A DNA stretch of 39,187 bases from Candidatus Baldrarchaeota archaeon (GCA_030587435.1 JAUQZC010000084.1:1-39187), one strand, 5' to 3'. Shown: positions 7,519 through 16,602, counted from the stretch's first letter. Numbers and translations are program-made. Notes: generated from the letters alone by a model not told the origin.

Positions 7519-7762
7519 CGCGCAGCCTCCTTATGTAAAATATTTTGCTATAGACTGTAACATTAATTTTGTCTCTGTCATTTTTATAGAATGTCTTACG
7601 TAATGAATCTCTTTAGATATTGATATTTTTCCATGCCAAACGATATGAACGAATCCTAGTGTGTCTGTAATTTAATTTTGACATTTAAATATGAAAATTA
7701 CCATCTTGCAAGACACAAATATCTACCACTCAAAACCTCATTTTAGTCTACTTCCACAATTC

Positions 7763-7770
7763 TTTTAAGT
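7763..7770 (+). promoter_or_regulatory. TATA box of the ATPase/PIN-like operon
   Basis: TTTTAAGT lies 26-33 bp upstream of the ATG at 7796, the spacing expected for a leaderless archaeal transcript. No ribosome site precedes the ATG, which agrees with a leaderless mRNA. Confidence 0.45.
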
Positions 7771-7795
7771 CAGCAAGTCGATACCATTTATTACA

Positions 7796-9199
7796 ATGTT
7801 GGTGGAAAGGGTTAAAATTGCTAATTTTAGAAGTATCGATGAAAGGCCATTAGAGCTGGAGTTAAAACCCTTAACTATTCTTGTTGGCCCAAATGCTTCA
7901 GGAAAATCAAGCATAATGTTTGCAATCGATTGGCTAGCTAAAAGACGCGAAAAATATATTAGTGATACATTTGGATCATATGAGATAGAGACTTATAACG
8001 TTTATAACCTAAAAGACTTTGTTTTCGGCCGCGATCTCGGTAAAAAACGTCTACATCTAGAGATTACGTTTAAACTCCCTGGTGAACTCTCTGAAATATT
8101 AAGGCCTTACATTGAAATGTCCCCTCTTAAGGGTATGGGACTTTTGCCCGATAAACTTGAATCTATCACTTATGGATTTAGTTATCAATATGCCATGAAG
8201 GCAAAGGATTTTGGTCACACCCCAGAGTATGGGAACTACGAAATTTATCTTAAGCTTGGAAACATAGAATTCAAAACAATCCAAGAATACGATATAAATA
8301 AGAAAAATTATGTACGAAAAATACTGTTACCAGAATCTCTAAGGGAAGAAGTAACAGCTTCAAGAAAACTACGACTTTTCCATGAAGAACCGCTATTTGG
8401 CGAATTTAGAAAAGTATACGACTTAAGTAGGAGCATGCAGGGTTTCTTTAAACGCTTTCGTGAAGATGTTTTAGAAAATCACTTCTTCTTTCTATCTAGT
8501 TTAAGGGGGTGGGTGGAGGAGTTTTCGACTGTAGAATCTTACTTCGATGTCGGATCGCGTGGTGAAAGATTAATTAAAGTATTGTCAACGGTGTTAGGAT
8601 CTTCCAACGCCGAAATTAGAGAGGGTCTGGGCAAGCCTCTTCTCTTCTGGCTTGAAAAATTTGGACTACTAAAGACATCTGCAGGAATAAGTCCTTACGA
8701 GCACGGTAAGGTTAGGGCCAGTTACTTAGATCCTTCGGGTATTAGGTTAGATTACGCACTGGCGAGTCATGGTTGTAGACAAATCGCCTCTGTTGTAACT
8801 GAACTGATTGTGACTCCTAAACATAGCGTTATAATGATCGAAGAACCAGAAATAAGCCTACATCCCAAACATCAAACACTACTTCCTCTACTGTTTGCAG
8901 ACGTTATTAAAAGAGACAATAAGCAGGTCATAATTTCAACCCACAGCAGCCTACTAATTTTATCGCTTATGGATGCTGTTATGGGTCACCCCGATTATCC
9001 CAACATCCCTAAGCTTGATGTTAAAGATATAGCTGTTTATCATGTGAAACGGGATCCCAAACATGAGTATACTATAGCTGAACCTGTCGAGTTGACACCT
9101 GAGGGTTTGCCTAAAGAGGGTATAGAATCATTCATCGATGTCGAGGAAAAACTACTTAGCAGAATCTCTAAAAGACTTGAGTTAAAGGAGGAAACTTAA
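7796..9199 (+). CDS. OLD/AAA15-type ABC ATPase, putative defence protein
   Basis: 467 residues. Opening LVERVKIANFRSIDERPLEL is the typical first strand of RecF/SMC-like ATPases. The Walker A is GPNASGKS at 31-38, a signature-like LASHGCRQIASVV lies near 322-334, the Walker B is VIMIEEPEISLHP with the acidic pair at 349-350, and STHSS at about 381-385 is the H-loop. The central 200 residues replace the usual coiled coil, as in AAA15/AAA21 and OLD proteins. There is no TOPRIM domain, so nuclease activity would have to come from a partner. The next gene starts five bases after the stop and encodes a PIN-like protein. Such ATPases usually sense phage or foreign DNA and license an effector. Confidence 0.85.
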   Translation: MLVERVKIANFRSIDERPLELELKPLTILVGPNASGKSSIMFAIDWLAKRREKYISDTFGSYEIETYNVYNLKDFVFGRDLGKKRLHLEITFKLPGELSEILRPYIEMSPLKGMGLLPDKLESITYGFSYQYAMKAKDFGHTPEYGNYEIYLKLGNIEFKTIQEYDINKKNYVRKILLPESLREEVTASRKLRLFHEEPLFGEFRKVYDLSRSMQGFFKRFREDVLENHFFFLSSLRGWVEEFSTVESYFDVGSRGERLIKVLSTVLGSSNAEIREGLGKPLLFWLEKFGLLKTSAGISPYEHGKVRASYLDPSGIRLDYALASHGCRQIASVVTELIVTPKHSVIMIEEPEISLHPKHQTLLPLLFADVIKRDNKQVIISTHSSLLILSLMDAVMGHPDYPNIPKLDVKDIAVYHVKRDPKHEYTIAEPVELTPEGLPKEGIESFIDVEEKLLSRISKRLELKEET

Positions 9200-9203
9200 G
9201 CGT

Positions 9204-9668
9204 ATGAGCTTTAAGGCAGAGGAAATTCTCCAAAGAGAAATTGTAACGATAGTTCCCGATACACATGCAATTCCCGAAATCTTAACATGTAGACAGATTA
9301 TAGAGACAATACGAAATATATGTCATCTTCTCATAATCCCAGACCTTCGATCTGAACAGAGATTTTTTAAGCAATTTTTATTTCTAATGACCAGAATGGA
9401 AATCGTATTAAAAGGGAAATTTAAGCTTTATGAGAAACCCGAGAAGTTACCACCCAAGATTGAAAAGGAATTAAGAGAAAAAGGGGCCAATGAGCGGGAT
9501 CTCACAGTTGCAGGTGTCGCTTGGAAGAGGCGGAGGAAAGACGGAAGGAAAGTAGTAATCGTTAGCAACGACCCTGCTTTTCACAGTTCAGCTCAACTAA
9601 AAAGTAGAAATGTTTTTCCAATATATGTTAGCACGTTTATCAGAATAATGCTGGAAAACACCTCGTAA
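9204..9668 (+). CDS. PIN-like nuclease, probable effector of the ATPase
   Basis: 154 residues, starting five bases after the ATPase stop and preceded by AAAGGAGGAAAC, so the two are cotranscribed and probably translated together. IVTIVPDTHAIPEI places an Asp at residue 19 after a hydrophobic strand. NERDLTVAGVAWKRRRKDG then VVIVSNDPAFH provides Asp 99 and Asp 123 in the order seen in PIN-like RNases (D, then D before an A-rich helix, then hVSND). The assignment is by pattern only. An ABC ATPase with a PIN-type partner would be a two-gene system comparable in design to OLD or PARIS modules but with a different effector. Confidence 0.6.
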   Translation: MSFKAEEILQREIVTIVPDTHAIPEILTCRQIIETIRNICHLLIIPDLRSEQRFFKQFLFLMTRMEIVLKGKFKLYEKPEKLPPKIEKELREKGANERDLTVAGVAWKRRRKDGRKVVIVSNDPAFHSSAQLKSRNVFPIYVSTFIRIMLENTS

Positions 9669-9747
9669 AACTTTACAGAGGAATGGAGAAACTTGTTTTG
9701 AGAGAGGGGAGGAATATTTATCATGGAAAAGTAAAGTGACGGCCAAC

Positions 9748-9852
9748 ATGGTTGTTCCGTATTTCAAGCAGTTTAAACACAACTCGGATGTTATTGATAG
9801 GAAAGTATCCAGATGCGAAAAATGTACAGAGAAAATAAAAAGCTCAAAATGA
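9748..9852 (+). CDS. Possible short protein or gene fragment
   Basis: 34 residues from ATG 9748 (MVVPYFKQFKHNSDVIDRKV), with a CEKC pair near the end. The frame is open upstream to about 9670 without a start, so it could be a fragment of a longer gene. The rest of 9669-9956 shows only a second short coding-like stretch in another frame (YRGMEKLVLREGRNIYHGKV). I do not recognise it. Confidence 0.25.
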   Translation: MVVPYFKQFKHNSDVIDRKVSRCEKCTEKIKSSK

Positions 9853-9956
9853 CCGAAAATTTATTAAAACGTAGTACATATCAGCCACTGATTTAATGTT
9901 AGTAAACATTTAAAATAATAAAGGAACGAATTAAAACATTAAAGATTACATAATTG

Positions 9957-10286
9957 TTATTTTTTAAGTTCTTTTAACAGTTTTTCTCTTGCTTCTTCGT
10001 ACTGAGGATATATGTTTTTAACTATTTCCCAGAATTTTTTAGTATGCCTTTTTACCTTTAGATGAGCTAACTCGTGAGCAACAAGATATTTTAAAACATG
10101 GTCAGAGTATTTTTCCGCATCAACATTAATGTAAATTTTATTCCCCTTTACTAAAGCCGGGGTATCCATCCTCACAACTTCAACCTTCAACTTCCCAAAT
10201 ATTTCTACACCGTTCTTATCCAAAAACTCCTCCAATATCTTCTCTACCCTCTGACGTAAATCATTTTTCTCATTCATTTCATTCAC
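9957..10286 (-). CDS. YgjP/M48-type zinc metallopeptidase (DUF45) linked to the restriction operon
   Basis: 109 residues. KYLVAHELAHLKVKRHTKKFWEIV contains the HExxH zinc motif (HELAH), followed by the H-x5-FW element typical of the YgjP-like DUF45/WLM peptidases, here in a shortened version lacking the N-terminal part. Its GTG start at 10286 overlaps the hsdR stop by one base, so it is the last gene of the EVE-hsdM-hsdS-hsdR operon. Small DUF45 peptidases are often found next to hsdR and may process or regulate the complex, but the role is not established. Its frame is intact, unlike the hsd genes. Confidence 0.8.
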   Translation of the reverse strand: MNEMNEKNDLRQRVEKILEEFLDKNGVEIFGKLKVEVVRMDTPALVKGNKIYINVDAEKYSDHVLKYLVAHELAHLKVKRHTKKFWEIVKNIYPQYEEAREKLLKELKK

Positions 10287-10708
10287 TATCCATATTCTTC
10301 TTCCAAGTTTATGAATATTCTTCGTTCAATTTCATCTATTTTCTCTACAAAGCCAAAATTCTTGATGATGCTTTCCCTAATTATTCTTCTTATCTCCTTT
10401 CTTAAACTCCTCTTCAAGAAACTTTCACTATTAAGCAACTCTCTCCCCCTAAGTTTCTCTGCAATTTCCCTTGAAACACTTTGAACCTTGTCTAAATCCT
10501 TAAAGTAGTCTCTTAAAACATCGTAAACTGAGAAAATCTCCCTCAAACTTTTCCTCTCATCCTCCCTTCTCTTAAGTTTCTGTTGAATCAGCTTTACTCT
10601 CTCCAGCACTTCCTTCGTCACCCTTTTCTCTTTCCTCATATATTTTCTCAATTTCCTCTCTGAGACTCGCGTAGAAATCTGATTTAAAACCTGAAATACT
10701 TTTCTCAA
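10286..10708 (-). pseudogene. hsdR: HsdR C-terminal fragment
   Basis: The useful part begins near 10640 with KRVTKEVLERVKLIQQKLKR and continues to YG-stop. It is helical and charged, as expected for the C-terminal domain of type I restriction subunits that contacts the methyltransferase. The residues before that (MRKVFQVLNQISTRV...) are an out-of-frame reading of the preceding fragment. One frameshift near 10640, in GAGGAAAGAGAAAAGGGTG, separates it from the fragment upstream. The stop overlaps the metallopeptidase start. Confidence 0.7.
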
Positions 10709-11264
10709 TATCCCCTAAAACCCGTATAACACTAATAGGTCGTCTCTCAGCTTCAAGCTTCGCCAACTCTTTAACGATTTCAACCCCACCAATTTTCTCT
10801 ATTCTATCTATACCAATAGTCTTCTGTATCAACTCGTAAGTTTTCCTCGCCATCTTTTCAATCTCATCTAACCTCATACCGATTTTCCTTCTCCTCCTCA
10901 AAACAAGAGAAATACAAATCACCCACTTGTAAAGCTCAAGATGCTTATACGTAACATCACTAGGAGAAAGCAACTCGTAAAGAGTTCTAAGCTTCTTAGC
11001 CTTCTTCTCAAACTCCTTCTCCAAATTCTTCAAAACCAAAACTTCAACAGCCTTATCCACATCCTCAAGCTCCCTTATCTCAACCCCCTCAAGCATCTCC
11101 TTAAGCTCGTTCACGCACTTCTCAAAATCCTCCTCAGAACTCTTCAAATCCCTTATTATCAACTTCGCCTCCTTAACAAAACCAGTCTCAAACTGTCTTA
11201 AAGCCCTCTCCAAATTCTTAGCAACACCCACGTAATCAACAACCAAACTCCTTAACATCCCCAA
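10572..11264 (-). pseudogene. hsdR: HsdR fragment following the helicase domain
   Basis: It contains LVVDYVGVAKNLERALRQFE, the stretch that follows the last helicase motif (IARTNRP) in type I HsdR proteins, then a long helical region. The first four or so residues overlap the previous fragment in another frame. The tail from about EREKGDEGSAGES is out-of-frame sequence beyond the next frameshift. The upstream fragment ends FGDVKEFGC-stop, so a two-base loss or one-base gain in TTTGGTTGTTG at about 11237-11247 broke the gene here. Confidence 0.72.
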
Positions 11265-12432
11265 AAGGCCTATTAGTCCTAGCTATAGCCTGAAGCAACC
11301 TATGCTCCTTCAAAGGCTTATACAAAAAAAGAACCCAAAGATTCTTTGCATCAAAACCAGTAAGCAACATATCACTAACAATAACAATCCTCGGAAACTT
11401 CTCATCCCTAAACTTACCGATAATCTCGCTGTTAATCTCCTCAAAATCTGACTTCTTAAACCTCCTCTCCAACTCCCTCTTATACTCATCTACAATCCTC
11501 GACTTTTCCTTTGCCTGATAAGTCATAACAATCTCAGAATACTTCGGATCAAGATACTTATCCAGCTCCCTCTTAAACAAAACACAACACTCCCTGTCAA
11601 CGGTTGCCACCATAGCTTTAAGAGGAGTCTTCTCGATCTTCTCCAAAAAATACCTAACAATATCCTTGCAAACCTTTTCAATTTTCTCAGGACTCTTCAA
11701 CAAAGCCAACTTCGGTCTAACTTTTCTCCTCCAAAGTCTCCTCTCCTCTGGCGAAAGTTCTTCAACAACCTCCTCTTCATATTCCGAAAGTTCCTCAATA
11801 ACCTCTTCCCTTAAATGCAATTCAGGTAACCTTGCCGCATACTTAATAGGCAACGTAAAACCATCATTTACGGAGTCAAGTATCCCATATCTATCCAAAT
11901 ATAACTCGCCTCTAGGAGAAAACTTTTCAAAAGTGTTTCTCTCAGGTTTAGTCAACGGGGTCCCCGTAAACCCGAAAATAAAAGCATTCTTAAATATCCC
12001 CCTCATAACATTCGCCAAAACACCGTACTGGCTCCTATGGCTCTCATCCGTAAAAATAATTATATTTTCTCTCTCTAAATTAATTTTACCTGCATCATGA
12101 AGCTTCTTCAGCTTCTCAGGCTTAAACTTCTGAATCAAACAAATAAATATTCCCCTCTTACCCTCCCTTTCTTTACCGCCCCACGTCAAAACCTCAACCA
12201 ATTTCCTAGTACTCGTAATCACCTCCACACCTATACCAAGAGGTGCAAACTCCTCTTCCACAATCTGCTTCTGCAAATCCCTCCTATCAACAATAATAAA
12301 AATCGTAGGAAAACCAAGCCTAGGATCCCTTAAAAGCTTCCAAGAAGCAAAAGCCATAGTCAAGGTCTTACCCGAACCTTGCCAATGCCAAATCAAGCTT
12401 CTTATCCCTTTCCTCAACAACCCTCCTAACAA
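11236..12432 (-). pseudogene. hsdR: HsdR helicase/translocase fragment
   Basis: The motor of a type I restriction enzyme: LIWHWQGSGKTLTMAFA (Walker A), IIIFTDESHRSQYG (DEsH motif II), FIFGFTGTPL (motif III), VIVSDMLLTGFDAKNL, and LLQAIARTNRPF (motif VI). These ATP-dependent double-stranded DNA translocase motifs are complete. The first 11 or so residues (MLGGLLRKGIR) are an out-of-frame reading. True sequence joins from the N-terminal fragment near 12395, where one base too many lies in GGATAAGAAGC. No long homopolymer is at this junction. Confidence 0.78.
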
Positions 12433-13285
12433 TTAGATTTGCAGCCTTAAACTGCATCCACCGTGCAATAATCTTCACATAAGTATCCCTATACCTCTTC
12501 ACAAAAATAAAATTCTTAACCAAATCCAGCAAATTCCCCTTCGAAAGCATACCAAAAATAGTCGAATCAAGATAAGGAAAAACCTTTAAAGGTTTAATCT
12601 CCTCCTCAGAAAAAGGATAAAAACTCTTCCAAACCCAAAGCGAACCAGAATAATCCCCAGCATAATAATTAGGAAAATACCTTGTCTCATAACCATCTGA
12701 AACAACACAAAACTGAACATACTTAAAAACACCCGGAACATCCCTCTCATACTCCAAAATATCCCTATACGCATCAAACCAAGTCGTACCCTTCTCCTCT
12801 TCCCGAAACGGGCTCTTAGTCTCAATTACAACCAAAGGAATACCATTAACAAAAAGACACAAATCAAAACGTCTCCTCCTCTCATTCTCCTCAACCTCAA
12901 ATTCCTTAACAACAAGAAAATCATTATTATCAACATCATCAAAATCAAACAGAAAAATCTGTTTGCGAACCACCTCATCCCCCCTTCTAATCGTAAAAGG
13001 AATCCCATTCTTAACAAAATCCAAAAAAGCCTTTATTCCCTCAATACTACTCGGCAGCAAAAGAAGCCTTAAAAGAATCTCCCTCCTCTCATCCTCATTC
13101 AAACTAACATTATTAACCCTATCCAAAGCCTCAAAAAACCTACCCTTCAAAATCACCTCACCAAGCGACTCCCTCTCACCCCTAACCCCCCTACCCTAAC
13201 AAACAACCTCCCACCCAAGCTCCCCCAACCTACGTCCAATATAATCCTGAAGACTACGCTCAACCAACAACACAACCACTCTCAC
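12368..13285 (-). pseudogene. hsdR: HsdR N-terminal nuclease fragment with an amber stop
   Basis: The open frame 12368-13156 carries the endonuclease: RRFDLCLFVNGIPLVVIETK gives the D...ExK motif of the PD-(D/E)XK fold, followed by the conserved YFPNYYAGDYSGSLWVW region. Homologous sequence extends upstream in frame: from GTG 13285 it reads ERSLQDYIGRRLGELGWEVV, then TAG at 13198-13196, then GRGVRGERESLGEVILKGRF. So codon 30 is an in-frame amber stop. A TAG inside a restriction gene is best read as an inactivating mutation. Restarting at GTG 13156 would give a protein still missing the first helices. Confidence 0.75.
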
Positions 13286-13298
13286 AACACTAAAATAT

Positions 13299-14480
13299 TT
13301 AACTCACCCTAACCCTAATCTTACCAGTTAACAACAAATCCATTAAACCCTTAATACGCTCCAACCTCTCCCTTCTTCTTCTCTCAATCTCTAGCTTCTT
13401 ATCAACGGTTAAAAGAATTTCAGCAATTTTTTGCTGTTCTTGAAGAGGTGGAAGTGGAATCTTTATTTTTTCAAGCATAGCTTTTGACAGTTCTCTAAAA
13501 GTACTACCTCCGCTTAGATTTTCAAGTTTTTTCTTAATACTGATAAAATAGTAACAATAAAACTCTGAACTCATCTCATTACATTTTTTGGGAACTAATC
13601 CTTTACAGCCTTGATTAAATGTTCCTTCCCTTTTCAATACAGCCACGTAGCCAACTGGGGCTCGAGTTGAGATTAAAATAGAACCCTTAGGTATAATAGT
13701 TAGATTGGGTTCCTTTAAGGCTATACTAGTAATTTTTCTTTCAGAATCTTCTAAAAATATCTTTCCGTTTAATTTGCTCAAATCAGTAGGGGTAAACCAA
13801 TTTATTGTCCCATTTTCCCAGTATTCCTTTTTCTTCGTAGACGGGGTAGTACCAGTCTCAATGCTAAACAAGTCAAAAACGTTAACAACTTTCCATTCTT
13901 TTGGTATTTTTCCTATTTCTATTTCTTTAAACTCTGTGTACCCTATTCCCTTAGTTAAAAGCTCCTGCATCAAACCTTTCTTCAAACGCTCAACCTTAGC
14001 AATAATCTCATCAGTCTTCTGAATAGCTTCATCAACATTAGAAAGAATTTCAGCAATTTTCTGTTGTTCAGTTATTGGAGGAAGAGGGATCCATAAATTC
14101 TTTAGATAATTTTGTGGAACGCCCTTTATCGTAGTATCTCTTGAAAATGATTCAAGTATCTTTATCACGTTTGGAGAATGAAGGAACCAAACAACAAAGA
14201 AAGGGTTAACTTTTGTTTTATCTAAGACTATTCTGGTTAAATCTTGATTTATAGCTACGTCAATTAAATTAACCGCAGATTTTCCAATTCCCACTCTCGT
14301 AGCAACTATTATATTATCCTTAGGAACTATGTTGGCTGCACTGTTTTCTAATCCCTCTTTTGTTATATAATGTTCTACACTCGAAGAATCGATGTAATAT
14401 CCTGCTAAATGAACGCTTCTTATCCATGGGATATCTCCATTCCAAAATTTAGGGTTCTTTGTTGAGGGGGGTGCCCCCAC
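13299..14480 (-). CDS. hsdS: Type I specificity subunit HsdS, N-terminus out of frame
   Basis: 393 residues in the main frame with two target-recognition regions. Each is followed by the conserved [15 protein letters not shown] segment (about residues 133 and 346) and a long helix ([40 protein letters not shown]). The true N-terminus lies upstream at 14482-14576 ([20 protein letters not shown], then KFISGGTP) in a different frame. A run of six C (coding strand, 14471-14466) needs five to give [14 protein letters not shown] see no good start codon in the upstream frame: ATG 14600 would need a further one-base shift. HsdS sets DNA sequence specificity for HsdM and HsdR. Confidence 0.8.
   Translation of the reverse strand: MGAPPSTKNPKFWNGDIPWIRSVHLAGYYIDSSSVEHYITKEGLENSAANIVPKDNIIVATRVGIGKSAVNLIDVAINQDLTRIVLDKTKVNPFFVVWFLHSPNVIKILESFSRDTTIKGVPQNYLKNLWIPLPPITEQQKIAEILSNVDEAIQKTDEIIAKVERLKKGLMQELLTKGIGYTEFKEIEIGKIPKEWKVVNVFDLFSIETGTTPSTKKKEYWENGTINWFTPTDLSKLNGKIFLEDSERKITSIALKEPNLTIIPKGSILISTRAPVGYVAVLKREGTFNQGCKGLVPKKCNEMSSEFYCYYFISIKKKLENLSGGSTFRELSKAMLEKIKIPLPPLQEQQKIAEILLTVDKKLEIERRRRERLERIKGLMDLLLTGKIRVRVS
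13886..13933. repeat. Exact 48-bp direct repeat in hsdS, copy 1
   Basis: Identical to 14514-14561, 628 bp apart. Each copy encodes the [15 protein letters not shown] segment that starts a target-recognition domain. DNA identity this exact between two halves of a gene implies recent duplication or ongoing exchange. Confidence 0.92.
14466..14471 (-). repeat. C6 run (coding strand) at the hsdS frameshift
   Basis: Five C would join the N-terminal frame (KFISGGTP) to the main hsdS frame (STKNPKFW). Confidence 0.7.
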
Positions 14481-14513
14481 TTATAAATTTCTTAGAGACT
14501 TCTCCAAGTTTGG

Positions 14514-14561
14514 CAACTTTCCATTCTTTTGGTATTTTTCCTATTTCTATTTCTTTAAACT
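14514..14561. repeat. Exact 48-bp direct repeat in hsdS, copy 2
   Basis: The partner of 13886-13933, at the start of the first recognition domain. Confidence 0.92.
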
Positions 14562-14589
14562 TATCTTCTTTGTAAAGGTTATGCCTAGG

Positions 14590-14799
14590 TTAGTTTTCAT
14601 TTTGTTCACCTATTAGTGGAAGTATTTGGGAGATGTATTCTTCCAGTTTCTTTTCAATCTCTTGTCGTTCTGCCTCCAGTTTCTTCAACTCTGAGAACTC
14701 CAATGCAATATTTATTGGTTCTTCTTCCTCAATAGGCATAACGTAAAGGGTTACGTTTAGATTGTAGTCGTTGTCTTTAATTTCTTTTATGTCTACCAC
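14590..14799 (-). CDS. hsdM: HsdM C-terminal part, out of frame with the rest
   Basis: A frame open from about 14945 carries HKILFINASNEYVQHPTVRK and IVEAYRKF, then VVDIKEIKDNDYNLNVTLYV to the stop at 14590. This is the usual end of type I methyltransferases (FINAS ... I-DNDYNLN-YV). It is separated from the main hsdM frame by a one-base deficit near 14941-14948 (AGAAACAT needs one more A) and by the G-run frameshift further upstream. The stop is followed by the hsdS N-terminal region. Confidence 0.72.
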   Translation of the reverse strand: MVDIKEIKDNDYNLNVTLYVMPIEEEEPINIALEFSELKKLEAERQEIEKKLEEYISQILPLIGEQNEN

Positions 14800-14974
14800 T
14801 TTGGAAAATCCAGGTATGTCTGAGAACTTTCTATATGCCTCTACAATTTTCCCTATGTTTTCATTTGAAAGCGAATTTAATTTTCTAACTGTTGGATGCT
14901 GAACATACTCGTTGGAAGCATTTATGAAAAGTATCTTATGTTTCTTTCTGGAGGTTTATTTTTGTTGAAAATTA

Positions 14975-16132
14975 TTATTGCTCCCGGCGCCCCAGTATTA
15001 TAAAACAATTTTTCCGGTAAAAGAATAATACACTCAACCAAATCTCTCTCAACTGCTTTACTTCTAATTGCTTTTTCTCTACCCCCCCTCTAAATAGGCA
15101 TCCGTTATCTATTACTATACCAACTTTCCCATTTTCTTTTGCTGAGGCTAACATGTGCTGTATCCAAGCCCAGTCGGCCGAATTATTTGGCGGATAACCA
15201 AAAGAGTATCTTTCTCTGAAATCAGCATTCTTCAATGTCTCCTCCCCGTAACCATCTTGGTTCCAAGGAGGATTCGCAATAACTATGTCAAACTGCTTCA
15301 ATTTCCCCTTCTCTGTAAATCTAGGGTATAGTAGGCTGTCCCCAAACTCTATAAAAGCATCCGTAATTCCATGTGCAACCAAGTTTAATCTACAAATACC
15401 GTAAATATCCGAATTATATTCCTGCCCATATAGAAAAAGCGTTTCCTCCCTACCATACTTTTCTCTCACATATTTGTGAGAAACTATTAACATTCCACCT
15501 GAGCCACACGCAGGATCATATACGCTTTGACCCGGTTTAGGATCCAAAATCTCAACTAAAAGCTGAATTACTTCCCTCGGCGTGTAAACCTCACCCTGCT
15601 TCGCTTGCGTCGGAGCAAACTTGTATAAAATATGTTCATAAGCATCTCCAATAATATCACTTGAAACACACTTGTTGCCTAATGATGGAAACTTGTTGAA
15701 TAGTTCAACGAGTTGCTTAAGCTTCTCCCTATGCTCCTGGGTTGTAAACCCTAGAAAACTAAACTTATCTATCACACCCTTCAAATCCCTATTTAAATCC
15801 GCTATTTTTATCAAAGCATTTGACAGGTTTTCAGGAAGCTTCTCAGGATCACCAGTAATCTTATCCCACAACAGATCTCTTCTTAAGTTGAAGGTGTGAT
15901 ATACTTCGTTTTCCGCCTCTTTTTCAGCCTTGGCTTCATCCATGTACTGCATGAACTCCTTCTTCTTCTCTTCAAACTCCTCCTTCCAAGTATCACTAAT
16001 TCTCTTCAAGAAAAGTAGAACTAAGATAAACTTGTAATCTGTAGCTGTTCTAATTATATCAGCAGCCTTATCAACAAGAGAAATTATATCATTCCTGGTT
16101 ATTTTCTTCGGAAACAAAGTTTTCTGAACCAT
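14975..16132 (-). CDS. hsdM: Type I DNA methyltransferase HsdM, main part
   Basis: 385 residues. The N-terminal helical domain (about 1-140) is followed by GEVYTPREVIQLLVEIL, the SAM-binding motif I YDPACGSGGML, and the catalytic FDIVIANPPW motif IV of N6-adenine methyltransferases, all intact. After CLFRGG the frame goes wrong: a coding-strand G7 run at 15088-15082 needs eight G to continue as GREKAIRSKAVERDLVECII, LLPEKLFYNTGAPGAIIIFN. The out-of-frame tail (VEKKQLEVK...) is not real HsdM sequence. As it stands the enzyme lacks its C-terminal quarter. ATG 16132 fits the family (MVQKTLFPKK). The EVE gene lies 19 bp upstream in the same operon. Confidence 0.85.
   Translation of the reverse strand: MVQKTLFPKKITRNDIISLVDKAADIIRTATDYKFILVLLFLKRISDTWKEEFEEKKKEFMQYMDEAKAEKEAENEVYHTFNLRRDLLWDKITGDPEKLPENLSNALIKIADLNRDLKGVIDKFSFLGFTTQEHREKLKQLVELFNKFPSLGNKCVSSDIIGDAYEHILYKFAPTQAKQGEVYTPREVIQLLVEILDPKPGQSVYDPACGSGGMLIVSHKYVREKYGREETLFLYGQEYNSDIYGICRLNLVAHGITDAFIEFGDSLLYPRFTEKGKLKQFDIVIANPPWNQDGYGEETLKNADFRERYSFGYPPNNSADWAWIQHMLASAKENGKVGIVIDNGCLFRGGVEKKQLEVKQLREIWLSVLFFYRKNCFIILGRREQ
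15082..15088 (-). repeat. G7 run (coding strand) at the hsdM frameshift
   Basis: Eight (or five) G would restore the reading frame after CLFRGG. Long G runs are rare in this AT-rich DNA. Confidence 0.75.
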
Positions 16133-16151
16133 TCAACCACCCTTTACAAAC

Positions 16152-16586
16152 CTAACGCGCACTTTCTAAAATAGTTTTATAATCTTTTTCCGGAATCTCA
16201 AACATTGCCCTACGCAAATAACCTGACCAACGCTGCTTATTCCTTATAAAACCCAACTTCGGTATAAGCTCCTTGAAAAGCAAAGGTTCATCAAAAATCT
16301 TTACAGGCTTAATCCTAACCCTATATGGGAAAGTTGACTCTGTCCCATAAGCTTTGAAAATCTTCGTCGAATCCCTGTAAGGCTCGGAAACAACCTCAAA
16401 CACACCGACAACCCTAGATGGAACCACTTTGTCACCTTTCTTGGTTTGCATAACGTAGAAAATCAACTTATCCCCAGGCTTAACCCTCTGAATCGCACCC
16501 TTAAACCTCTCAGCAACACCCCAAACCAACCTCTCCCTAACAACCCTCCAATTATCCTCAGTAGTAACACAAAGCCAAAAAACCAT
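16152..16586 (-). CDS. EVE-domain protein (PUA-like, modified-base reader)
   Basis: 144 residues from ATG 16586, which gives the family start MVFWLCVTTEDNW; the in-frame ATG at 16601 adds five unconserved residues. The pattern W-C-T--NW---------WGV, PGDKLIFYVMQ, VVGVFEVVSEPYRD and YPYRV (here FPYRVRIKPV) is typical of EVE/UPF0310 domains, which flip out and bind modified cytosines or other bases. It is first in the minus-strand operon EVE-hsdM-hsdS-hsdR-peptidase. A base-reader beside a type I methyltransferase suggests it helps the system discriminate modified DNA. Intact. Confidence 0.85.
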   Translation of the reverse strand: MVFWLCVTTEDNWRVVRERLVWGVAERFKGAIQRVKPGDKLIFYVMQTKKGDKVVPSRVVGVFEVVSEPYRDSTKIFKAYGTESTFPYRVRIKPVKIFDEPLLFKELIPKLGFIRNKQRWSGYLRRAMFEIPEKDYKTILESAR

Positions 16587-16602
16587 ACAAAACACACCCA
16601 AC

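Noticed and set aside
13196..13198. TAG in hsdR read as pyrrolysine
   Set aside because: The surrounding gene has three further frameshifts, and restriction subunits are not pyrrolysine proteins. Decay is simpler.
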